Assembly: GCF_004345615.1 (NCBI RefSeq)
Contig: NZ_SLWK01000008.1
Coordinates: 1 to 64,000 of the forward strand
Reading direction: 5' to 3'
Origin: Natronoflexus pectinivorans
GTDB taxonomy: Bacteria > Bacteroidota > Bacteroidia > Bacteroidales > Marinilabiliaceae
DNA: 64,000 nucleotides
Position 1 is the stretch's first letter. Each line of letters begins with the position of its first letter. The notes beneath the pieces were generated by a model. It was not told where the DNA came from. It did not search any database and saw only the letters and a list, made by a program, of their open reading frames with translations. The position numbers and the translations under genes were made by a program. Below are positions 8,714 through 17,924 of the stretch, one piece after another.

Positions 8714-9718
8714 ATGGAAAACTTTGGAACTCTTGGTTTGATAGGAGTCATAGTTGTACTATTTTTTCTTGTTCTTTATTATGTCCCTGTAATATTGTGG
8801 TTCTCGGCACTGGTTACCGGCGTTCGGATTTCTTTATTACAATTGATGTTGATGCGCATTCGTAAAGTACCACCATCAGTTATTGTAAGAGCCATGATTG
8901 AAGCGCATAAGGCCGGACTTCACGATGTTAAACGTGACGAACTAGAGGCTCACTTTTTGGCCGGTGGTCACATCGAAAAAGTGGTTCATGCCTTGGTCTC
9001 TGCATCAAAAGCTAACATAGACTTGTCGTTTCAAATGGCAACCGCCATCGACCTTGCCGGTCGTGATGTGTTTGAGGCCGTACAGATGTCGGTAAACCCA
9101 AAGGTGATTGATACGCCTCCTGTAGCAGCAGTTGCAAAGGATGGTATTCAGCTAATCACTAAAGCCAGGGTGACTGTTCGTGCCAATATTAAACAATTGG
9201 TTGGTGGAGCAGGAGAGGAGACCGTTCTTGCCCGTGTGGGTGAAGGTATTGTGTCATCAATTGGTTCGTCTAGCTCTCATAAAGCAGTTCTTGAAAATCC
9301 CGACTCAATTTCTAAAGTGGTTTTGGGTAAAGGATTGGATGCAGGTACCGCATTCGAGATTCTTTCTATTGATATCGCTGATATCGACATTGGTAAAAAC
9401 ATTGGTGCTGAACTTCAAATTGATCAGGCCGAAGCGGATAAGATGATTGCTCAGGCCAAAGCTGAAGAACGTCGTGCCATGGCTGTCGCCGAAGAACAGG
9501 AGATGAAAGCCAAAGCACAGCAAGCCCGGGCGAATGTTATTCAGGCTGAAGCAGAAGTGCCAAAGGCAATTGCTGAAGCATTCAGAAGCGGAAATTTAGG
9601 TATAATGGACTATGTTCGTTATAAAAACGTAGAGGCTGATACTGCCATGCGCGATAACCTTTCTAAACCATCTAAATCAGGAGAGTCTAAAACTGATAAA
9701 GGTTCAGATAAGAAATAG
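8714..9718 (+). CDS. floA: Flotillin-like protein FloA
   Basis: A 334-residue flotillin-like SPFH protein of the FloA/YqfA type, which forms membrane microdomains. An N-terminal hydrophobic hairpin ([20 protein letters not shown]) anchors it. The SPFH core runs from about residue 40 ([20 protein letters not shown]) to about 240 ([20 protein letters not shown]). An Ala/Glu/Lys-rich coiled coil ([20 protein letters not shown]) follows. Length and segments match the family along the whole protein. It is the last gene of the clpS-nfeD-floA cluster and is followed by a strong terminator. Confidence 0.93.
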   Translation: MENFGTLGLIGVIVVLFFLVLYYVPVILWFSALVTGVRISLLQLMLMRIRKVPPSVIVRAMIEAHKAGLHDVKRDELEAHFLAGGHIEKVVHALVSASKANIDLSFQMATAIDLAGRDVFEAVQMSVNPKVIDTPPVAAVAKDGIQLITKARVTVRANIKQLVGGAGEETVLARVGEGIVSSIGSSSSHKAVLENPDSISKVVLGKGLDAGTAFEILSIDIADIDIGKNIGAELQIDQAEADKMIAQAKAEERRAMAVAEEQEMKAKAQQARANVIQAEAEVPKAIAEAFRSGNLGIMDYVRYKNVEADTAMRDNLSKPSKSGESKTDKGSDKK

Positions 9719-9741
9719 CAATAATTATTTTTTTTTCATTG

Positions 9742-9775
9742 AAAAGGGGCAAACCATTAAGGTTGCCCCTTTTTT
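9742..9775 (+). terminator. Intrinsic terminator after floA
   Basis: aaaaggggcaaacc and ggttgccccttttt form a stem around attaa, followed by six T residues. It lies 23 bases after the floA stop codon on the same strand. Confidence 0.85.
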
Positions 9776-10368
9776 GATGGATTGACGGGGAAATATTTGA
9801 TTTAAATCATAGATTCATAGCAGTTTGGGGCTTTAAATCGAAGTCCTGTAATCCAGTTGTTTTAGAAGGTGTTTGAATATCAAATGTTTATTCTGATTTC
9901 ATTTTTCTTTAATCTTTTCTTGTAAATTCTCTAACCATCCAGTATAGGAATGCCGGTTTATTTGAGGTGTGGAATAATATTAATGAATGGTTTAAATTGC
10001 GAAAGATTTAACCAGGATTAGATTATATTTTCCAAACTTAATTAATTCACTACTTTTATCCGAAACTTTTATGAGATAGTGCAAAAGTGGGCTTATTCCT
10101 TTATAAATAGAGTGAAATCAAAATACCCACGATCTTCTATAATTATCATGTACTTGGGAAATATTGATTGCTACTAGCCATATCGGATCTCTATTTTGGC
10201 CTCAGTGAAATTGACAAAATAGAGAAGCATTCCTTTTACCTATAAACAAGATTAAATCTTTATATACCATTAATTTAACCGAAGTATTGCTCAGCCAAAT
10301 ATCGAAAGGCATAGTGATCAGATCGAACCATCAACTTATAAACTCTTCTATTTAATGATATAGGCTAT
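9776..10368. other. Gene-free stretch with a perfect 10-bp inverted repeat
   Basis: Nearly 600 AT-rich bases with no convincing reading frame. The only clear structure is ctctattttg (10189-10198) and its exact reverse complement caaaatagag (10215-10224), 16 bases apart. It carries no T-run, so it may be an operator-like site or a repeat remnant. This region is the downstream flank of the minus-strand beta-barrel gene. Confidence 0.5.
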
Positions 10369-11769
10369 TTACTCCCCAAAAGTATATTGAATTCCGCTAT
10401 AAACTCCAAAGGAGTATGGTTTGTATCTGACCGGATAGTCCTGATTGATTTCGTTAAGAAAATAATTTACCCTGGGCTCCATAGTAAATGAAAGTGGACC
10501 AAATACCGGAATTGAGAATGTCAAACCTGCATGGGTACTCCAATTTAAGGTAGAGAGACCTTCAGTTTTTCCGATGCTGTTGCGGTCATCTCCATCGCGC
10601 AGGTGAACCCTGTTTGAAACGAGCCAGTTGGTGCTTACACCACCGGCCAGAGACACTTTAATTTCTCTGTCAATCATGTAATAGCGGAGGGTAAAAGGAA
10701 TCTCCACATAGTCGATGAGTTGCTCAAAGCGTGCTTCGTTGTTTATGCTTTCAACTCTGTTAACGTCCATTAATACGCTTTGTGGCGATTGAGAAAGCTC
10801 TGTTCTGCTTGGAGCCGCCGATCTTTCGGGGGAATGGGGTTGTGAAATTGTTCCCATTGAGTTATTCAGCGGTACACTTTTAATGTTTGTCTGGTTGGCT
10901 TGATTATAGGACGTTTCGGCCATAGCGAAAATATTTTCTTGCTGAAAGTTTGTTCTTACTTCCTGTCCCATTCTGGCGAACCTCACGCCCGATTCAACCG
11001 CCCATCTATTGTGAAATTGGTAATTCACGTTGAGGGCTCCTCCGGCGTTTACTACACCTCTCTCATTGAATTGATCACTGGCGTAAAGCGTTCCCATTGG
11101 CATAGGTTGGCTTCCGGACGTTTGTCTGTAGCTATAAACCGGAGAAACAGATGCCCCAATATGAAATCTCCTTTCAGGTTTGTCATTGTTTGTATAATTC
11201 TCATTATACCAAATATGATTATTGACATTATAGCGATCGTTCCAGTTTTCCTGATTGCTTTGAGCCATCAGTTTATTGACCCTCACTTTCCTCGATGAAA
11301 AGAAAGGAATATCGGGCGTATGGCTTAGGTGAGTGGTTTCCTCTTTTGTGCGGTAATCCGGTTTTAATAACGCAAGTTGTCTGTCACTAGATTGCATTGA
11401 TGGTTTGGTGATGGGATCATGATGAGATTCATCAACATGGGTAACGATTGGAGGAGAATATTGGGTTGAGGATTCTTCAATATTCTGTTTTTCAAGAGTT
11501 TTGGTTTCGTTGGAAAAAACCTCCGGTTTTTCCGAAAATGAGTACATCTCTACATGTTGATTCTCAGGAATCAGGAAATAAACTCCCAAACTAATAAAAC
11601 CGACAATCATAGCAGCGGCAGCTGCCCGCCAAAGCCATACCATTCCTTTACGGGAAGTTTTTTTATCAAGGGAAGTTTCAATCCTACTCCACATTTGTGC
11701 AGGCGGAACTGCTTCCATCTCCCTGATGTGTTGGCGATATTTGGTTTCTATTTTACTTAGTTTTGCCAT
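10369..11769 (-). CDS. Membrane-anchored beta-barrel protein, probable sigma partner
   Basis: A 466-residue protein in three parts. Residues 1-45 are soluble with VPPAQMWSRIETSL, a motif often seen in the cytoplasmic part of Bacteroidota sigma-linked proteins. One transmembrane helix follows (residues about 47-67, RAAAAAMIVGFISLGVYFLI). After a low-complexity linker of about 130 residues, a C-terminal region from about 200 shows outer-membrane-barrel-like strands (FHIGASVSPVYSYRQ, NRWAVESGVRFARMGQE, PYSFGVYSGIQYTFGE). It overlaps the preceding ECF sigma gene by 13 bases, so the two are translationally coupled. By position it should be the regulator of that sigma factor, but no zinc-binding anti-sigma motif is seen. 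How an inner-membrane helix and a barrel coexist is unclear. Confidence 0.65.
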   Translation of the reverse strand: MAKLSKIETKYRQHIREMEAVPPAQMWSRIETSLDKKTSRKGMVWLWRAAAAAMIVGFISLGVYFLIPENQHVEMYSFSEKPEVFSNETKTLEKQNIEESSTQYSPPIVTHVDESHHDPITKPSMQSSDRQLALLKPDYRTKEETTHLSHTPDIPFFSSRKVRVNKLMAQSNQENWNDRYNVNNHIWYNENYTNNDKPERRFHIGASVSPVYSYRQTSGSQPMPMGTLYASDQFNERGVVNAGGALNVNYQFHNRWAVESGVRFARMGQEVRTNFQQENIFAMAETSYNQANQTNIKSVPLNNSMGTISQPHSPERSAAPSRTELSQSPQSVLMDVNRVESINNEARFEQLIDYVEIPFTLRYYMIDREIKVSLAGGVSTNWLVSNRVHLRDGDDRNSIGKTEGLSTLNWSTHAGLTFSIPVFGPLSFTMEPRVNYFLNEINQDYPVRYKPYSFGVYSGIQYTFGE

Positions 11770-12332
11770 ATTTCGTTAACTGATGCCGTTTTTTTTTCCT
11801 CACTTAGCCGCTTTTTAATCCATTGTCTGGCTCTGGAAAGGTTTGATTTACTTGTCCCTATTGATATTCCCAGTTTTTTGGAAATCTCTTCATGGGAATA
11901 ATCTTCGAGAACGTACAAGTTGAAAACGAGGCTGTATTTTTCAGGTAATTGTTCTATAATGGTCATAACCTCCTCAAGTTTTACGGAAGCTTCTTCATCG
12001 GTCGGCTCATCTGCTTCATGATCCGTATTTTCATCCTTTAACTGCGATTCATCCAAAACCACCATCTGTTTGTTTTTTCTGTATCCTTCCAGAATGGTGT
12101 TAACCATGATTCTTCTTACCCAGCCTTCAAAAGATCCTTTGTTCCCGTACTGATCAATTTTTTCGAAAACTTTAATAAAACCCTCGTGCAAATAATCTTC
12201 TGCTTCAACCCTGTTTTTACTGTATCGGATGCAAACAGCAAACATTTTGGGTGCAAACAATTCATAAAGCTCCTTCTGAGCTTTACGATCACCATTCCGG
12301 CATGCAGGTATTATTTCATTCAGCCTTGACAC
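11757..12332 (-). CDS. ECF-type RNA polymerase sigma factor
   Basis: A 191-residue sigma-70 family factor of the extracytoplasmic-function type. Region 2 is at residues about 10-80 (RKAQKELYELFAPKMFAVCI, then YLHEGFIKVFEKI and FEGWVRRIMVNTILEGYRK). Region 4 is at about 125-180 (QLPEKYSLVFNLYVLEDYSH, then EEISKKLGISIGTSKSNLSR), a helix-turn-helix for the -35 element. An acidic linker (DENTDHEADEPTDEEA) separates them. The start codon is GTG at 12332; no in-frame ATG lies close by. Its stop codon falls inside the start of the beta-barrel gene. The regulon is unknown. Confidence 0.88.
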   Translation of the reverse strand: MSRLNEIIPACRNGDRKAQKELYELFAPKMFAVCIRYSKNRVEAEDYLHEGFIKVFEKIDQYGNKGSFEGWVRRIMVNTILEGYRKNKQMVVLDESQLKDENTDHEADEPTDEEASVKLEEVMTIIEQLPEKYSLVFNLYVLEDYSHEEISKKLGISIGTSKSNLSRARQWIKKRLSEEKKTASVNEIWQN

Positions 12333-12798
12333 AACAGGTTGTAATGATTTTTTTTAATGATTAACAAAAACAGATTTCTATAGCAAAAAACATACCCGAA
12401 TGATCTGAATCTATATTTAACAGGTGAAGTTGAACGGTTTTCTGTAATGTAAAACAGATTGCGTCATGAAACCTCACCCAGAATTAAAGAAAGAAGAGCA
12501 AAGAGACTCGTTCACAGATGGCTTCCATCAACTATCGCCAATATCCTCTCCGTCGCTTAAGCGATGGAGAATTCCACGTAACACAAGACCTTTCATACCA
12601 AACCTTCGCTACACCAAGTTTCTTTATGCTTTATACCAATTTGCGGTACTAAGTGTCAGCTTTTGTTCCACTGTGCGAAATTTCATTCACTGCGTTCATT
12701 CCACCTCCTGTCTCCTGTCCCCGGTTTCCGATTTCCGGTTTTCTTTCTCCTAAACAGATGATGCAATAAATTAAGTTGGTTGCGTGTTTTTTGAAATT
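12333..12798. other. Gene-free stretch between the sigma gene and smpB
   Basis: No supported gene. A 95-codon plus-strand frame at 12466-12753 is rich in Ser, Pro and Phe with no recognisable domain; its right half is the tctcctgtccccggtttccg type of spacer DNA also seen near 34590 and 40960. It should hold the minus-strand sigma promoter, but no good box was found. Confidence 0.5.
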
Positions 12799-13257
12799 TT
12801 AGAAACTCTTTTTTATCCTGTCCAGTTCTCTGCTGGCATCTTTCTGTTTCAGGGTTTCCCGCTTATCATGCTGTTTTTTTCCTTTAGCAAGCGCAATTTC
12901 TATCTTGGCAAATCCTCTGTCGTTAAGAAACATACGAAGTGGGACAATGGTCAGGCCACTTTCTTTGGTCTTTCTCAGCAGCTTATTAAGCTCTTTTCGT
13001 TGAAGTAGTAATTTTCTCTCTCTGGCAGGTTGGTGATTGTTGTAGGTACCGTAAAAATATTCGGCAATGTTCATTCCTTTTACCCAAAGTTCATCTTTTA
13101 TAAAATAACAGTATGCATCAACCAGACTTGCTTTTCCAAGTCTGATAGATTTAATCTCGGTTCCGGCAAGCTGAATACCGGCAACGAACTTTTCAATCAG
13201 TTCAAAATCAAAATATGCACGTTTATTTTTTATGTTGATCCTATTGGGGGTTGACAT
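12799..13257 (-). CDS. smpB: SsrA-binding protein SmpB
   Basis: A 152-residue SmpB, which binds tmRNA and brings it to stalled ribosomes for trans-translation. Family features include [20 protein letters not shown] near the start, the central [18 protein letters not shown], and [20 protein letters not shown]. The basic C-terminal tail [20 protein letters not shown] enters the ribosomal A site. It starts 4 bases after the stop of the YIP1-like gene, so the two are probably co-transcribed. The tmRNA gene itself was not found in the window. Confidence 0.96.
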   Translation of the reverse strand: MSTPNRINIKNKRAYFDFELIEKFVAGIQLAGTEIKSIRLGKASLVDAYCYFIKDELWVKGMNIAEYFYGTYNNHQPARERKLLLQRKELNKLLRKTKESGLTIVPLRMFLNDRGFAKIEIALAKGKKQHDKRETLKQKDASRELDRIKKSF

Positions 13258-13261
13258 GTTA

Positions 13262-13849
13262 TTAAAGAATGATCAGATTGATTAATAAATATCTTACAAA
13301 GTAAGGAATAAAATGAATTAAAACAGCGATGTATATGGTGATAATTGATTTTTGTTCAGTTCCCGGCATTTTTTCCGGTTCAATGGCTTTCCAGATGATA
13401 AATAAACTGTAAAATGTAACCAGATGAAACAGAAAAAGTTCGGGTATCAGATTGGTTATGAATGAAATAATGTATAATAACCCCGAAGCGTATGCTGTTA
13501 TCTTGAAGGCCAGGTTGTTTTTGTTTTCAATGCGCAGTTTGGAGTGCGATGCTTTGAGTATGATCCATGCCAGGAACAGTCCTCCAAAAAGCGCAGTAAA
13601 GGTAATGATCGATTGTTTTATGGCCAGTTCAAGGTTAAACCCCTGTCGGTTTACTGTGAAATTAAAAAATGTAGCCAGAGCGCATAGTGCGATGAGCGGC
13701 AAGGAAAATTCAGTGATGATATCATTGATGTTTTTGTTTTCGTTCCTTATGATTTGCCACTCTTTTCCGGGTTGCAGGATGAGGTTCTTCAATCTCATAA
13801 AGAGATTGCTGTATAGTTTTCCCGTGGTAATAGTCTCCTTTTCCGTCAT
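13262..13849 (-). CDS. YIP1-family membrane protein
   Basis: A 195-residue integral membrane protein with a cytoplasmic N-terminus ([16 protein letters not shown]) and about five hydrophobic segments, such as [54 protein letters not shown] and [19 protein letters not shown]. The PGKEWQ/P...W motif before the first helix is typical of Yip1-type proteins in Bacteroidota. The cellular role is unknown. It sits directly upstream of smpB. Confidence 0.65.
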   Translation of the reverse strand: MTEKETITTGKLYSNLFMRLKNLILQPGKEWQIIRNENKNINDIITEFSLPLIALCALATFFNFTVNRQGFNLELAIKQSIITFTALFGGLFLAWIILKASHSKLRIENKNNLAFKITAYASGLLYIISFITNLIPELFLFHLVTFYSLFIIWKAIEPEKMPGTEQKSIITIYIAVLIHFIPYFVRYLLINLIIL

Positions 13850-14001
13850 GCCTTCATCCTTTTAAACGATTCCCAATTACCATGCAAAAATATAAAAAGC
13901 GGCGATTAATAATAAAAAGCTGAATATTTTTTCAGTTTGTTGCGGTTGGAAGTATCTTTACATCACAACCAGTTCTCCCGTGTACTCGGGATCAACTGAA
14001 A

Positions 14002-14132
14002 ACAAATTGTAGACACATGAAACGAGCCATGAGAATCGTCAGATCGACGAAGTCAAAAAGCTCTCAAACAGGGGGATGAGTGATATGGCGAGTTCCATGT
14101 GACCTTAAAATACAAATTATAGACACATGAAA
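14002..14132 (+). repeat. Duplicated miaA leader with 20-codon reading frame
   Basis: acaaattgtagacacatgaaa (14002-14022) recurs with one change as acaaattatagacacatgaa at 14112-14132, where its ATG is the miaA start. In the first copy the ATG at 14017 opens a 20-codon frame ending at 14079 (MKRAMRIVRSTKSKSSQTGG), basic and without a known match. This looks like a duplication of the start region, leaving either a decayed copy or a small upstream frame that could affect miaA translation. Confidence 0.6.
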
Positions 14133-15050
14133 ATCAACGGTTACAACCTGATAGTAGTGTTGGGTCCAACTGCATGCGGGAAAACAGCTTTTGCAGCGAA
14201 GCTGGCAAAAGCTCTGAAAGGTGAAATCATCAGTGCCGATTCTCGTCAGGTATATAAACGGATGGATTTGGGAACGGGTAAAGATTATGATGATTACAAT
14301 GTGGATGAATATCAAGTGCCCGCACATTTGACCGACATTCGTGCACCCGGGTATAAATACAATGTGTATGAATATCAGACCGATTTTTTCAGGGTTTTTG
14401 AGGAGTTGAATAAAAAATCTGTCTGGCCCATCCTGTGCGGAGGCACAGGATTGTATATTGAAGCTGTTTTACAGCGATATAAAATGATTCATGTTCCATC
14501 AAATCCATCATTGCGGGAATCATTAAAGAATAAATCATTGAATGAACTAGAAGCAATTTTATCTTCTTTTCGTAAACTACACAACAATACCGATACCGAT
14601 ACAGTAAAAAGAGCCATACGTGCCATCGAAATAGAAACATACTATCAGAACCATCCCGAGATTGTAGTGGAACTACCTGAGGTGCGACCTTTAATTATTG
14701 GTTTAAACATTAACCGGGATGAACGTCGGGCAAAAATTACACGCCGATTGGAACAGCGGTTAAAAGATGGCATGATTGAGGAGGTTCGTGGATTGATTGA
14801 TGAGGGTATTCCTGCCGAGGATCTGATATATTACGGGTTGGAATACAAGTTTGTGACTCGTTATGTGATTGGGGAAATTTCCTATGAGGAGATGTTCAAT
14901 CAGTTGAACATAGCTATACACCAGTTTGCAAAAAGGCAGATGACATGGTTCCGGGGAATGGAAAAGCGCAGAGGCTTTCATATTAACTGGATGGATGTGA
15001 ATGATCCTGTTGAGAGAAGAATAGAAAATGTGATTGAAATGTTGAATTAA
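14127..15050 (+). CDS. miaA: tRNA dimethylallyltransferase MiaA
   Basis: A 307-residue MiaA, which transfers a dimethylallyl group to the N6 of A37 in tRNAs that read UNN codons. The P-loop VVLGPTACGKTAFAAKLAK starts at residue 8, ISADSRQVYKRMDLGTGKD supplies the conserved DSxQxY region, and PVLCGGTGLY appears here as PILCGGTGLYIEAVL. The C-terminal QFAKRQMTWFRG is the usual tRNA-contacting signature. Length is normal. The 5' leader has a near-exact duplicate about 110 bases upstream. Confidence 0.96.
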   Translation: MKINGYNLIVVLGPTACGKTAFAAKLAKALKGEIISADSRQVYKRMDLGTGKDYDDYNVDEYQVPAHLTDIRAPGYKYNVYEYQTDFFRVFEELNKKSVWPILCGGTGLYIEAVLQRYKMIHVPSNPSLRESLKNKSLNELEAILSSFRKLHNNTDTDTVKRAIRAIEIETYYQNHPEIVVELPEVRPLIIGLNINRDERRAKITRRLEQRLKDGMIEEVRGLIDEGIPAEDLIYYGLEYKFVTRYVIGEISYEEMFNQLNIAIHQFAKRQMTWFRGMEKRRGFHINWMDVNDPVERRIENVIEMLN

Positions 15051-15300
15051 CATTTATCATAAAAAAAGAGCTATTGGTCAAAACTATTGGAAAGGTTATT
15101 CTTCGTTAGATTATTGCATAGGACGGCGAAAGGCTCATATAGCTAGCTGTTTATGGTTGTATGGTGCTGTTTTTTTTCTGGATTTTATTTAAAATGGTTC
15201 TAAACTTTTCTCTTTTTTACAAAACCTTACCGGTTTTTTATCGTATTTTTTGATAATCAAACGGGGTTTTGTTAATCCTGTCAGCAAACTCTCTAAAATT

Positions 15301-16701
15301 ATGGAAGAACCAGAAAGTTATATCGACCGGATACAACGCTTAGCCAACAGGAACAAAGAGCTTAAAAGCCAACTGGATGATCTTGTTGCGCGTTTTTCTG
15401 CCATTGAAACTCAGAATAAAAGTTATCAGGATGCGCTTTCAAAATTTTCGCTGGATGCAGAGAAAAAGCCCAAAGATGCCCGGAAGCACGCCAAAAGGTT
15501 GCGAATGGTATCCCTGATTTATGTTTCAGTAAGAGGGTTTCATAAATTGTATAAATTTGATGATCCGGCCCCAATGATTGACCTTCTGGATGAATTATAT
15601 CTTGCGCTTGATGAAATTGCCTTCCTGAATAGCATTGTAAAGATTAAATCTGTTGGAGATGTAAACATCTATGCGGCAGGTTTGCAGACAGAGAACAGAA
15701 CCAACCCCATTGATGTAGTGCAGGTGGCACTTGAAATGCAAAAGGCAGTTAAAAGACTTAAAAAGAAGAACAGCCTGAGCATTTGGCGATTGAGAATTGG
15801 TCTGCACACAGGTCCGTTAACTGCTGTTCCAAATGGAAATAAAGTTTCAACATACAGTTTCTCCGGAGATAGTATAAATATAGCTTGTCGGGTTGGGGAA
15901 GCTGTTTCAGGTTCCTCTATTGGTGCCACAGTAATGACTTATGAGTTAATTAAAGAGTTTTATGATACCCGCCTAATAGGGAAAATACCTGTAAAGTATA
16001 AAGGGAATCTGGGTGTATATCAGATTAGAGGAATAATTCCTGAATTAGAAAACGAGACAGAGCCGGGTATCCCAAATGAAAAATTCAAATTGAAATACTC
16101 AACGCTTCAGTTTATGGATGTTCAGGAGGAGTTGCTGGACTACCTGGAGAAAAAACTACCTGCTGATCTTTACTATCATAACATTAAACATACCATTGAT
16201 GTGGTTACTGAAGTGGAGTTGATTGGCTGGGCCGAAGGTGTAAGTGATGAAGATGTGCTATTGCTTAAACTTGCTGCATTGTTTCACGATGCAGGTCATA
16301 CCATCAGTTATAAAGATCATGAACACTATGGAACGGTAATGGCACGTGAAAAGCTGGCCAGTTATGATTTTTCTCCTCAGCAGATCGAAACAGTTTGCAG
16401 ATTAATTATGGCCACCAAAATGCCACCAGATCCTTCTGATATACTTGAAAAAATTATTTGTGATTCGGATCTTGATTACTTAGGTCGTACTGATTTTATA
16501 CCTGTTTCAAACACACTTTATAAGGAGCTTCATGAGCATGATATGATAGGCTCCTGGAGTGAATGGAACAAACTACAACTCAAATTTATTCGCAAACATC
16601 AATATTTCACTAAAACAGCCCGCCAATTGCGGGAAGTAAATAAACAGCAGCAAATTGAAAGGTTGGAGCAATTGATTAAAGAAAGTACTTTGATTGAATA
16701 G
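15301..16701 (+). CDS. Degenerate class III nucleotide cyclase fused to HD domain
   Basis: A 466-residue cytoplasmic protein with a coiled-coil N-terminus (residues 1-60), a class III adenylate/guanylate cyclase-like domain (about 65-240) and a C-terminal HD domain (about 265-400). In the cyclase, the position of the first metal-binding Asp reads VSLIYVSVRGF, with Ser (about S76) replacing Asp; the second, KSVGDVNIYAAG, keeps Asp (about D110), and FSGDSINIACRV matches the GxxVNxAAR region. The HD domain keeps HNIKHT (H273, H277) and FHDAGH (H309, D310, H313), so it may still be a metal-dependent phosphohydrolase. The pattern fits a cyclase domain turned into a sensor of an HD phosphodiesterase. 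The ATG at 15301 gives the natural start; 17 upstream in-frame codons were dropped. Confidence 0.8.
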   Translation: MEEPESYIDRIQRLANRNKELKSQLDDLVARFSAIETQNKSYQDALSKFSLDAEKKPKDARKHAKRLRMVSLIYVSVRGFHKLYKFDDPAPMIDLLDELYLALDEIAFLNSIVKIKSVGDVNIYAAGLQTENRTNPIDVVQVALEMQKAVKRLKKKNSLSIWRLRIGLHTGPLTAVPNGNKVSTYSFSGDSINIACRVGEAVSGSSIGATVMTYELIKEFYDTRLIGKIPVKYKGNLGVYQIRGIIPELENETEPGIPNEKFKLKYSTLQFMDVQEELLDYLEKKLPADLYYHNIKHTIDVVTEVELIGWAEGVSDEDVLLLKLAALFHDAGHTISYKDHEHYGTVMAREKLASYDFSPQQIETVCRLIMATKMPPDPSDILEKIICDSDLDYLGRTDFIPVSNTLYKELHEHDMIGSWSEWNKLQLKFIRKHQYFTKTARQLREVNKQQQIERLEQLIKESTLIE

Positions 16702-16705
16702 CTGA

Positions 16706-16734
16706 TTTGAATAAAACACCCGGTTTTATTCAAA
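16706..16734. terminator. Bidirectional terminator between convergent genes
   Basis: tttgaataaaac (16706-16717) and gttttattcaaa (16723-16734) form a perfect 12-bp stem around acccg. It lies between the cyclase/HD gene and the minus-strand phosphoesterase and contains the stop codon of the latter. Short T-rich flanks allow use in both directions, though the T-runs are weak. Confidence 0.6.
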
Positions 16735-17865
16735 ATATAAATTAATCAGCACTATCTCCGGTCGGTTTCCGGTTCTCACCGGTGGACCCCAGGTTCCAAA
16801 TCCGGTACTTACATAGTAATGGGTGTTCCCTTTTTGTTTGTACCCTCTGCTTACCTCAAAAATTCTATTGGTAACATATCCAAAAGGCCATAGCTGTCCG
16901 TGATGGGTGTGTCCGGAAATTTGCAAATCCACGCCTGCCTCCAAGGCATCGTCCAAATCGTACGGTTGATGATCCAACAAAATAATAGGTTTTGAAGGGT
17001 CAATATCCTTCAGTATCTCGGACAGATGTTTACGAGGGTTTCCGGTTACCCATTTTTTATGTAAATCCTCACGACCTACCACATAAAAATTGTCATGAAT
17101 GGAGATGACGGTGTCCCGTAATACTCTTATCCCGTTTTGCTCCAGGTAATTGATGGATGGGTCGCCACCGCCAATGTATTCGTGGTTACCCGTGGAGGCG
17201 TATATTCCAAGCGGAGCTCTTAACTGTTGCAGATTTCTGCCCAGATTCTGTTTTATCACCGGCTTTACATCTTCATCCACAATGTCGCCGGCAAACAAAA
17301 TAATGTCGGGGTTCAATCTGTTAATGGATTCGACCATTTTACCTGTTTTGCGAGGGCCTATGATGGTTCCCAGGTGCACATCGCTTACTGCAACAATCCT
17401 TAGTGACTGCAAATTTCCTGCATCTTTTGGAATGACAAGGTCGATGCGTGATGTTTTTGGATACCAGGCGTTGATGTGACCGAAGAGAATAATTAAACCT
17501 GAAATAGCCGATACAGCCATGAAAAGCTTAAGTTTAATTGCAGGAACGTTGTTCCCTGCAATCTTCTCCAAAAACGGGAAAAAGTGATTTGCAATGCGGC
17601 CAATATCGGTTAAAAACAGTAACAGGGTAACGTAAAGCATGGCTGCAAACCAAAATGCTCCTATCCAGTGTAGGGTTATGGGAACCGGATGGTACCATAT
17701 CCTTTCAAGAATCCGCCCTGCCGGGTAGGCAACGTAAACTAAGATCATAAAGGCAATAAACCATGGTCTGAAATTGGCAGCTGCTTCCAGAGCCTGCCAG
17801 CCCCTTATGGCGATGTATAAATTGACAACAGTGTGAACAGCCAGAACAATGAAGAAGAATATCAT
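16726..17865 (-). CDS. Membrane-anchored metallophosphoesterase
   Basis: A 379-residue protein with about four transmembrane helices in the first 140 residues, then a calcineurin-like phosphoesterase domain of the YkuE type. All metal-binding motifs are present in order: VAVSDVHLG (D-x-H), LFAGDIVDE (GD), STGNHEY (GNHE), LLDHQP, and ISGHTHHGQLWP (GHTH). The active site should face the periplasm or membrane surface; the natural substrate is unknown. It is the last gene of a likely minus-strand operon with the SDR and kinase genes, 59 bases after the SDR stop codon. Confidence 0.88.
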   Translation of the reverse strand: MIFFFIVLAVHTVVNLYIAIRGWQALEAAANFRPWFIAFMILVYVAYPAGRILERIWYHPVPITLHWIGAFWFAAMLYVTLLLFLTDIGRIANHFFPFLEKIAGNNVPAIKLKLFMAVSAISGLIILFGHINAWYPKTSRIDLVIPKDAGNLQSLRIVAVSDVHLGTIIGPRKTGKMVESINRLNPDIILFAGDIVDEDVKPVIKQNLGRNLQQLRAPLGIYASTGNHEYIGGGDPSINYLEQNGIRVLRDTVISIHDNFYVVGREDLHKKWVTGNPRKHLSEILKDIDPSKPIILLDHQPYDLDDALEAGVDLQISGHTHHGQLWPFGYVTNRIFEVSRGYKQKGNTHYYVSTGFGTWGPPVRTGNRPEIVLINLYFE

Positions 17866-17924
17866 ATTTTTTTAAGTTGTTTTATTAATATCAAACAAGG
17901 GACACAATGAGAAATTTAATCTTT

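Noticed and set aside
12466-12753. 95-codon plus-strand frame between the sigma gene and smpB
   Set aside because: No domain or signal peptide, biased composition, and its second half is spacer-type repeat DNA seen elsewhere in the window.
14017-14079. Confident new small protein upstream of miaA
   Set aside because: Only 20 codons and explained by duplication of the miaA start; kept as a repeat with a question mark.
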